NCBI GenBank assembly: GCA_009704425.1
Contig: WLEG01000162.1
Coordinates: 1-5,091 of the forward strand
Reading direction: 5' to 3'
Length of the DNA stretch: 5,091 nucleotides
DNA from: Actinomycetota bacterium
GTDB lineage: Bacteria > Actinomycetota > Acidimicrobiia > Acidimicrobiales > Ilumatobacteraceae
This document shows, in pieces, positions 1 to 4,699 of the stretch (its first letter is position 1; each line of letters starts with the position of its first letter). The translations under genes and the position numbers were made by a program. The notes beneath the pieces were generated by a model. That model did not search any database, was not told the origin of the DNA, and saw nothing but the letters and a program-made list of their open reading frames with translations.

Positions 1-1254
1 AAGGCGGCACTGGAGGAACACCTGCACCGTCTGGAAGAGGCGGAGAAGCGCGACCACCGACGACTGGCCGTCGAACTGGACCTGCTCTCGTTCCCCGGCG
101 AACTCGGCGGGGGACTGGCCGTGTGGCACCCCAAGGGGGCCACGGTCCGCAAGTTGATGGAGGACTACAGCCGATCGCGCCACCAGGACGGCGGGTACCA
201 GTTCGTGTTCACACCGCATCTGTCGAACGCCACCCTCTTCCAGACCTCGGGGCACCTCGACTTCTACGCCGACGGCATGTACCCGCCGATGGAGATGGAC
301 AACGGGACGTACTACCCGAAGCCCATGAACTGCCCCATGCACTGCCTGATCTTCCGAGGTCGCCAGCGCAGTTATCGCGAGTTGCCCCTCCGACTGTTCG
401 AGCTCGGCACGGTGTACCGATACGAACGGGCCGGAACGCTCCACGGCCTGATGCGGATCCGAGGCTTCACCCAGGACGACAGCCACATCTACTGCACGCG
501 CGAGCAACTTCAGGCCGAGATCATCTCCCTCCTGGACTTCATCGTCAGCGTCCTGCGCGCCTTCGGCTTCGACGACTTCTCCTTCCACCTGTCCACGAAG
601 GACCCCGACAAATACGTCGGTTCCGACGAGATCTGGGCGGAGGCGACGTCCGCTCTGGAAGCGGCGTTGGTGACGCACGGACTCGAGTACTCGGTGAAGG
701 AGGGCGATGCCGCCTTCTACGGTCCGAAGATCGACATCCACGTTCGCGACGCCATCGGCCGCACCTGGCAACTCTCCACCATCCAGTGCGACTTCAACCT
801 GCCCGAGAGATTCGATCTCGAGTACGTCTCGAACGACGGAAGTCGTCAGCGGCCGATCATGCTCCATCGGGCCCTGTTCGGATCCATCGAGCGCTTCTTC
901 GGTGTGCTCGTCGAGCACTACGCCGGTGCCTTCCCCACGTGGCTCGCTCCGCTGCAGGTCCGCATCCTTCCGGTCGCCGACAACCACGAGGCCTACGCCG
1001 AGTCGGTGCGCCGGGATCTGGCCGAACGCGGTTTGCGGGTCGACGTCGTGGAGGCGTCCGATCAACTCGGAAAGAGGATTCGCACCGCCAAGTTGGAGAA
1101 GATTCCCTACGTCCTGGTGGTGGGTGACGACGACGTGGCCGCGTCCACCGTGGGGGTCAACGCGCGCGGTGCCGAGGTCGAGAGAGGCGTCTCCGTGACT
1201 GACTTCATCGAACGCGTCACGAACGAGATCGCCGCGAATCCCGTCGTTTCATGA
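1..1254 (+). CDS. thrS: Threonyl-tRNA synthetase, C-terminal part (5' truncated by window edge)
   Basis: Charges tRNA-Thr with threonine in the cytoplasm. The frame is open from base 1, so 417 residues are visible; families run about 640-690, so the TGS and editing domains are missing on the left. The GTG at 121 is an internal valine, not a start. Numbering from base 1, the catalytic domain shows the zinc ligands Cys111 (in NCPMHC), His162 (in TQDDSH) and His289 (in MLHRA). Their spacing of 51 and 127 is almost that of E. coli C334/H385/H511. Motif 2 arginine is Arg140 (YRYE) and motif 3 arginine is Arg298 (SIERF). The anticodon-binding domain covers roughly 312-417, with KIPYVLVVGDDD near its end. 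Its last strand reads VGVNARG, where E. coli has VAVRTRRG, so one of the two arginines is retained. The stop overlaps the next gene's start in ATGA, implying co-translation with the HIT gene. Confidence 0.97.
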   Translation, partial: KAALEEHLHRLEEAEKRDHRRLAVELDLLSFPGELGGGLAVWHPKGATVRKLMEDYSRSRHQDGGYQFVFTPHLSNATLFQTSGHLDFYADGMYPPMEMDNGTYYPKPMNCPMHCLIFRGRQRSYRELPLRLFELGTVYRYERAGTLHGLMRIRGFTQDDSHIYCTREQLQAEIISLLDFIVSVLRAFGFDDFSFHLSTKDPDKYVGSDEIWAEATSALEAALVTHGLEYSVKEGDAAFYGPKIDIHVRDAIGRTWQLSTIQCDFNLPERFDLEYVSNDGSRQRPIMLHRALFGSIERFFGVLVEHYAGAFPTWLAPLQVRILPVADNHEAYAESVRRDLAERGLRVDVVEASDQLGKRIRTAKLEKIPYVLVVGDDDVAASTVGVNARGAEVERGVSVTDFIERVTNEIAANPVVS

Positions 1255-1769
1255 TCGACAATCTCTGGGCCGGTTGGCGCGGGAGATACCTGTCGTCGTT
1301 GACCGAGTCGGCGTCGGGCTCCAGCGTCTTCTCGCGCATCCTGGAGTCGGGACTCTCCGACGAGGAGACCTACATCGTCCATCGATCCGCCACCGCGTTC
1401 GTCATCCTCAACGCCTATCCGTATTCGGTCGGCCACTCCATGGTCCTGCCATATCGTCAGATCGCCGACCTCGACGATCTCTCGGCGGAGGAGACCACGG
1501 ACCTCTGGAACACGGTCTCCCGGGTGTGCCGTGCGGTTCGTCGTGAGTACGCGCCGCACGGGATCAACGTCGGCATCAACATGGGGGCCGCTTCGGGCGG
1601 GAGCGTCAACGAGCATCTGCACGTTCACGTCGTGCCCCGCTGGCACGGGGATTCCAACTTCCTCACCGCCACCGCGAACGCCAAGGCCATTCCCGAGGCC
1701 CTGGATGTGACGGCTGCCCGCCTCCGGGCCGCCCTGCGTGGTTCCGACTCCGCGTCGGACCCGGCGTAA
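1251..1769 (+). CDS. HIT-family protein, probable Ap4A phosphorylase (Rv2613c type)
   Basis: A 172-residue histidine-triad protein. The triad is H122-L-H124-V-H126-V-V; by family precedent (FHIT His96) His124 is the nucleophile. The N-terminal LWAGWRGRYL, the NAYPYSVGHSMVLPYR core (53-69) and the HVVPRW end (126-131) match the actinobacterial Rv2613c group as I recall it. Rv2613c was shown to phosphorolyse diadenosine tetraphosphate; Asn139, Gly146 and Ser147 were reported as important active-site residues and Trp160 as probably needed for the Ap4A-binding site. These correspond at identical spacing to Asn110, Gly117, Ser118 and Trp131, so phosphorylase rather than hydrolase activity is likely. 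The C-x-x-C of many zinc-binding HIT proteins reads S25-V-F-S28. The ATG overlaps the thrS stop (ATGA), so translation is probably coupled. ThrRS can make Ap4A as a side product, giving the pairing a metabolic logic. HIT membership is certain; substrate is inferred. Confidence 0.93.
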   Translation: MIDNLWAGWRGRYLSSLTESASGSSVFSRILESGLSDEETYIVHRSATAFVILNAYPYSVGHSMVLPYRQIADLDDLSAEETTDLWNTVSRVCRAVRREYAPHGINVGINMGAASGGSVNEHLHVHVVPRWHGDSNFLTATANAKAIPEALDVTAARLRAALRGSDSASDPA

Positions 1770-1772
1770 CCT
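1767..1772 (+). promoter_or_regulatory. Possible -10 box (TAACCT) upstream of the small membrane protein gene
   Basis: TAACCT fits the actinobacterial TAnnnT -10 pattern and lies 10 bases before the ATG at 1783, allowing a transcript with a leader of only a few bases. Its first three bases are the TAA stop of the HIT gene. No good -35 is visible; TTCCGA at 1742-1747 matches TTGACA at only three positions. There is no Shine-Dalgarno before this ATG, which suits either a near-leaderless message or coupled translation. This is the weakest of the three boxes in the window. Confidence 0.27.
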
Positions 1773-1782
1773 GACGGTCACC

Positions 1783-2283
1783 ATGGACGTAGACCCCGCC
1801 TCCGAGATCCGCGACACGCTTCCCGAAGATCTCAACGCCGTCGAGAACCGCGCCGAATACCGTTTCCCGGACAACAGTCGTCGTCGCATTCCGGGGATCA
1901 TCTACGTCGTCGCGGGCGTGTCGGTCCTCGCATGGAAGTTGGCGTCGGGCGATTCCACGACCGTGAACGACGGGCTCGTGGCCGGAGCGGTGCTTCTCGT
2001 CGGTGTCGGTCTGTTCTCCATCCTTTCCGGCTGGCGGATGAGTGTCGACGAGCAGGGTGCGTTGGCCGCGGCCGGTGCGGCCGTCGGATTCGCGGTCGGT
2101 CATGCTTCCGCGCAACAAGTGTGGCGGGGGATCAGAAGTCGGCCCACGTGGCGCGTTCTCTGCTACTCGAACGAGGACCCGCCCCTGCGTCGTGGACTCG
2201 TTCTGGTCGATGCGGTCGACGGAACGGTGAAGGAGCATTTCGTCGAGGAGAACCTCGAGAAGTGGGACGACCTGCCACGTTGA
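1783..2283 (+). CDS. Small membrane protein of unknown function, two predicted TM helices
   Basis: I do not recognise a named family. From the ATG at 1783 the protein has 166 residues. The frame also allows a GTG at 1738, but that would overlap the HIT gene by 32 bases and adds an Arg-rich stretch without family character, so ATG is preferred. An acidic N-terminal part (1-30) is followed by Arg33-35. Hydrophobic helices then span about 37-54 and 64-84, joined by a short polar loop; positive-inside reasoning puts both termini in the cytoplasm. Residues 91-112 (Ala/Gly-rich) may form an amphipathic helix. The C-terminal 50 residues contain RPTWRVLCYSNEDPP, then GLVLVDAVDGTVKEHF, then NLEKW. The V-D-A-x-x-G-x-V element recalls the end of a PepSY-like hairpin, but this is only a resemblance. 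It follows the HIT gene by 13 bases and lies between it and the PI-lipid genes. I assign no function. Confidence 0.8.
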   Translation: MDVDPASEIRDTLPEDLNAVENRAEYRFPDNSRRRIPGIIYVVAGVSVLAWKLASGDSTTVNDGLVAGAVLLVGVGLFSILSGWRMSVDEQGALAAAGAAVGFAVGHASAQQVWRGIRSRPTWRVLCYSNEDPPLRRGLVLVDAVDGTVKEHFVEENLEKWDDLPR

Positions 2284-2294
2284 TCGTTCGCGCG

Positions 2295-2327
2295 GGCTCC
2301 GCCCCTGCGTGTCGGGCCTTCGGAGCC
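2295..2327 (+). other. GC-rich inverted repeat in the intergenic gap 2284-2369
   Basis: GGCTCCG (2295-2301) is complementary to CGGAGCC (2321-2327), giving a 7-bp stem with a 19-base loop. A smaller hairpin, GGGC/GCCC at 2294-2297 and 2301-2304, could compete with it. No T-run follows, so it is not a classical intrinsic terminator. It sits after the membrane-protein stop and about 30 bases before the TAGACT box, where it could weaken read-through, act as an operator or be chance in GC-rich DNA. The remainder of this 86-base gap shows nothing else. Confidence 0.25.
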
Positions 2328-2357
2328 GATTCACCCACGCCGAGGCACCCGTCTTCC

Positions 2358-2363
2358 TAGACT
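2358..2363 (+). promoter_or_regulatory. -10 box (TAGACT) for a leaderless transcript of the PIPS-like gene
   Basis: TAGACT fits TAnnnT and is separated from the ATG at 2370 by exactly six bases. With a standard -12 to -7 placement, transcription would begin at the A of the start codon. No Shine-Dalgarno is properly spaced before this ATG (GGAAA ends one base before it), which agrees with a leaderless mRNA, common in actinobacteria. The best -35-like string, TTCACC at 2330-2335, is 22 bases away, too far for a normal spacer. This is also the only gene with a sizeable upstream gap, so an operon promoter here is reasonable. Confidence 0.5.
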
Positions 2364-2369
2364 GGAAAC

Positions 2370-3053
2370 ATGTTCGACGGCCATCTGCGCAGCTCGGTCG
2401 ACAAGGCCGTCAAGCCTCTCGGTGACGGCTTGCGTCGCACCCGCATGACTCCCGACCATCTGACGATCGCGGGAATGGTGATCGCGATCGGGGCCGCTCT
2501 GGCCATCGGTGCGGGACATCTCCCGTTGGGTCTGCTCCTGGTGATCCTCGCCGCACTTCCCGATCTGCTGGACGGGGCCCTGGCCAAGGCGTCCAACACC
2601 TCCAGCCAACGAGGGGCCTTCTTCGACTCGGTCGTCGATCGCGTCACCGACGCCCTTCTCTTCGGCGGAGTCGCGTGGTACTTCACGAACGAGCATTCGC
2701 CCAAGACCGCCCTCCTTCCCTTGGCCGTCTCAGCCGTCAGCTCGGTCATCTCGTACGAGCGAGCCAAAGCCGAGTCGCTCGGCTTGTCCGCCAAGGGCGG
2801 CATCATGGAACGGGCGGAGAGGATCATCCTGCTCTGTCTGGGTCTGCTGTTCCCCGTTCTGCTGCTTCCGATCATGTGGATCATGCTGATTCTCACCTCG
2901 GTCACCGCGGTGCAACGCTTCGTCAAGGTGTGGCGTCAGGCGGCGGTGGCACCGGTGACCGCGGCCAAGATCGAGCAACGTCGTTCCCGACGACAGAGTC
3001 GCCGTTCGGCGCGCCTCGGTCGGCGGGCCCGCATGACGTCGCGTCTGCGCTGA
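2370..3053 (+). CDS. CDP-alcohol phosphatidyltransferase, probable phosphatidylinositol-phosphate synthase
   Basis: An integral membrane enzyme of 227 residues that should join CDP-diacylglycerol to inositol-1-phosphate, the first step towards PI and PI-mannosides. The CDP-OH-P motif is complete in its acidic residues: D65-x2-D68-G69-x2-A72-K73-x8-G82-x3-D86-x3-D90, the four aspartates binding metal. The usual Arg after Ala is Lys73. The PIPS-type second half is present: ISYERAKAESLGL (127-139) followed by GGIMERAER (143-151), as in mycobacterial PgsA1. About six helices are expected: roughly 30-48, 51-66, 93-106, 112-128, 150-165 and 167-186. Residues 200-227 are a basic tail with 12 Arg in 28, probably cytoplasmic. 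The next gene starts four bases after its stop, so the two are co-transcribed. Phosphatidylglycerol-phosphate synthase is the main alternative, but the second motif and the acyltransferase neighbour favour PIPS. Confidence 0.92.
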   Translation: MFDGHLRSSVDKAVKPLGDGLRRTRMTPDHLTIAGMVIAIGAALAIGAGHLPLGLLLVILAALPDLLDGALAKASNTSSQRGAFFDSVVDRVTDALLFGGVAWYFTNEHSPKTALLPLAVSAVSSVISYERAKAESLGLSAKGGIMERAERIILLCLGLLFPVLLLPIMWIMLILTSVTAVQRFVKVWRQAAVAPVTAAKIEQRRSRRQSRRSARLGRRARMTSRLR

Positions 3054-3057
3054 CCGC

Positions 3058-4014
3058 GTGTCCCGGTCTCCCCGCCAGGAGATCACCGACTCGCTGACCG
3101 TCGGTGCGTACAAATTGGGATCCCTGTTGTCCAAGGGCGTGCCCACGGCGTTGTCGGCTGTAGTGGGCACGGCTCTCGGGGCGCCCGCTTCCCTCGCCAT
3201 GCGCGACAAGCGCCTCATGGTCGAACGCCACATGCGTCGGGTGTTGCCCTCGGCCTCGAGTTGGCAGATTCGCCGGCTCACACAGAAGGTCTTCGACAGC
3301 TACGCCCGCTACTACGTGGAGAGCTTCCGACTCCCCACCTTGTCCGCTCGGCAGGTGGCCGACGCGTTCGAGGTCGAGGGTTACGACGAGCATCTCGTGC
3401 CGGCCCTCGAACGGGGCCACGGCGCCATCCTCGCCCTGCCGCACCTCGGCGGATGGGAGTGGGCCGGCCGGTGGGCCGCCGATCTGGGCAACAAGATGAC
3501 GGTGGTCGTCGAACCCCTCGAGCCACCCGAACTGTTCGAGTGGTTCGTCGAACTTCGGGAGAAGTTCGGCATGAAAGTCATTCCCGTGGGACCCGACGCG
3601 GGGACGGCGGCGCTCAACGCGCTTCGGGCGAACGAAGTCCTGTGCCTGTTGTGCGACCGGGACATCAGTGGCGGCGGCGTTCCCACGCGCTTCTTCGGTG
3701 AGACCACGCTTCTTCCCGCGGGTCCGGCCACCCTGGCCCTTCGCACGGGTGCCGCGTTGTTGCCCACGGCGGTGTACTTCACCGACCGACGCGACGGACA
3801 CCTCGGCGTGATTCGGCCTCCCGTTCCGTGTGAACGCGAGGGACGCTTGCGCGCCGACGTCACGCGCATCACGGCCGCGGTCGCGAAGGAGTTGGAGCAT
3901 CTCATCTCCCGCGCCCCCGAGCAGTGGCACTTACTCCAACCGAACTGGCCGTCGGATCCCGGTTATCCGTTCGAGATTCCGTCCACTGACTCCAACGCCG
4001 CCGACGACGCCTAG
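3058..4014 (+). CDS. PatA/HtrB-like lysophospholipid (PIM-type) acyltransferase
   Basis: A 318-residue member of the bacterial lipid A / PIM acyltransferase family, membrane-associated on the cytoplasmic side. The catalytic HX4E is His129-LGGW-Glu134, inside LALPHLGGWEWAG. Family hallmarks also present are SYARYYVESFRLP (81-93), the acceptor-site region LLCDRDISGGGVPTRFFGE (197-215), AGPATLALRTGA (221-232) and the C-terminal EQWHLLQPNWPSD (288-300). In mycobacteria the equivalent gene after pgsA1 transfers palmitate to PIM mannose. Here the acceptor is uncertain, because no mannosyltransferase gene follows. The GTG at 3058 is chosen because the N-terminal helix-rich stretch (12-64) is normal for the family and the start lies four bases after the previous stop. 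No Shine-Dalgarno is evident, so translation probably depends on coupling. Its TAG stop forms part of the TAGGCT box of the next gene. Confidence 0.92.
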   Translation: MSRSPRQEITDSLTVGAYKLGSLLSKGVPTALSAVVGTALGAPASLAMRDKRLMVERHMRRVLPSASSWQIRRLTQKVFDSYARYYVESFRLPTLSARQVADAFEVEGYDEHLVPALERGHGAILALPHLGGWEWAGRWAADLGNKMTVVVEPLEPPELFEWFVELREKFGMKVIPVGPDAGTAALNALRANEVLCLLCDRDISGGGVPTRFFGETTLLPAGPATLALRTGAALLPTAVYFTDRRDGHLGVIRPPVPCEREGRLRADVTRITAAVAKELEHLISRAPEQWHLLQPNWPSDPGYPFEIPSTDSNAADDA

Positions 4015-4017
4015 GCT
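4012..4017 (+). promoter_or_regulatory. -10 box (TAGGCT) for a leaderless transcript of the lipoprotein gene
   Basis: TAGGCT fits TAnnnT and lies seven bases before the GTG at 4025, a spacing that would start transcription at or next to the start codon. Its TAG is the stop codon of the acyltransferase gene. CTGACT at 3986-3991 matches the -35 consensus at four of six positions but with a 20-base spacer. No Shine-Dalgarno precedes the GTG. This would let the lipoprotein/adaptor genes be expressed independently of the lipid genes. Confidence 0.4.
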
Positions 4018-4024
4018 GACAGCC

Positions 4025-4681
4025 GTGCGTTTTCGAGTACCGATGTCCGTGTTCGTGGCGTCGGTCGCCCTGTTCGCCTGTGGCGGTTCGGCGGACACGA
4101 CCATCGTTCTTCGGAACGCCGACGACATCCAGGTCATGTCACCCGAGGCCGTCGCCGAGATGAGAGCCTCGGCCACGACGTCTCCCGCCACCGGCGATCC
4201 GTCCGGCACGGACTCGTCATCGGCCGAAGATTCGACCGAGACCATTCCGCTCAATCAGGACGATCGGCCCGCGGAGCTGAAGCTGTTCGACGCCTACTCC
4301 GAATTCCAGGGATGCATCGAGGACTCCGGGGAGACCATTCGGGGCAATCTCCAGGATCCGAACAACCCCGCGTACCAGGATCCGGCGTATCTGGAGGTCA
4401 TTCAGAAGTGCGCGGCACGCAGTGACATCATCAACGTGCTGAACGAGGTGGAGTCGACGCGCACGTCGCTCACTCCCGAGCAGATCGAGGAGCGCAACGT
4501 CGCCTTCAAGTTGTTGAGCGACTGCCTGAAGAAGCGTGGTTGGAAGATCGAAACGTCCGTGGACGCACAGGGCCTGATCAATCCGACCCGTTTCGAGTCC
4601 GCCGACGGCGGCCTCGACGATCGTGACATCGACCAGTGCTTGACCGAGACGGGAATCAACGACGCCATCGAGAACGGATAG
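4025..4681 (+). CDS. Secreted lipoprotein with two duplicated two-cysteine modules, unknown function
   Basis: A 218-residue predicted lipoprotein. Starting at GTG 4025, the signal peptide has Arg2 and Arg4, a hydrophobic core (7-17) and the lipobox L-F-A-Cys19, so Cys19 should be lipidated and the protein anchored on the outer face of the membrane. The frame stays open further left into the acyltransferase gene, but only this start gives a proper signal peptide; ATG 4043 would lose the basic n-region. Residues 48-72 are a Ser/Thr/Asp-rich linker. The rest holds four cysteines, 97, 129, 167 and 205, in two similar halves: YSEFQGCIEDSGETI (91-105) and FKLLSDCLKKRGWKI (161-175), each followed by a second Cys 32 or 38 residues on. 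Two disulfides are likely. It resembles the cysteine-paired lipoproteins that I recall beside MacA-like adaptors in actinobacteria. The adaptor gene follows after 18 bases. No enzymatic motif is visible. Confidence 0.85.
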   Translation: MRFRVPMSVFVASVALFACGGSADTTIVLRNADDIQVMSPEAVAEMRASATTSPATGDPSGTDSSSAEDSTETIPLNQDDRPAELKLFDAYSEFQGCIEDSGETIRGNLQDPNNPAYQDPAYLEVIQKCAARSDIINVLNEVESTRTSLTPEQIEERNVAFKLLSDCLKKRGWKIETSVDAQGLINPTRFESADGGLDDRDIDQCLTETGINDAIENG

Positions 4682-4689
4682 GCGGAAGT

Positions 4690-4696
4690 GGGGGAG
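4690..4696 (+). promoter_or_regulatory. Shine-Dalgarno sequence deciding the adaptor start
   Basis: GGGGGAG ends three bases before the GTG at 4700 and is the clearest ribosome-binding site in the window. It favours 4700 over the in-frame GTG at 4688, which has only a GGCGGA string ending two bases before it. The spacing is shorter than ideal, so 4688 cannot be excluded. Confidence 0.5.
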
Positions 4697-4699
4697 AAA

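Noticed and set aside
121..1254. ThrRS starting at the GTG at 121
   Set aside because: The frame continues open to base 1 and encodes normal ThrRS sequence (EAEKRDHRRLAVELDLLSF) before it, so the gene is cut by the window edge.
1107..1901. 264-codon minus-strand open frame across thrS/HIT
   Set aside because: It runs antisense across three forward genes, has low-complexity Arg/Gly/Val composition and shows no recognisable motif.
2179..2310. 12-base direct repeat CCGCCCCTGCGT at 2179-2190 and 2299-2310, exactly 120 bases apart
   Set aside because: A rough estimate gives one or two 12-base matches by chance in 5 kb at this base composition; one copy is inside a coding region and there is no further similarity around them.
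2295..2327. Inverted repeat as an intrinsic terminator
   Set aside because: The loop is long and no T-run follows; kept only as a low-confidence structure.
2923..3930. 335-codon open frame on the minus strand opposite the acyltransferase gene
   Set aside because: It mirrors a well-supported gene; long antisense frames are expected when third positions are G/C-rich. The translation is Arg/Gly/His-rich with no domain.
3830..4024. 65-residue N-terminal extension of the lipoprotein frame
   Set aside because: It overlaps the end of the acyltransferase gene, is Arg/Ser/Pro-rich, and would bury the signal peptide that begins at 4025.
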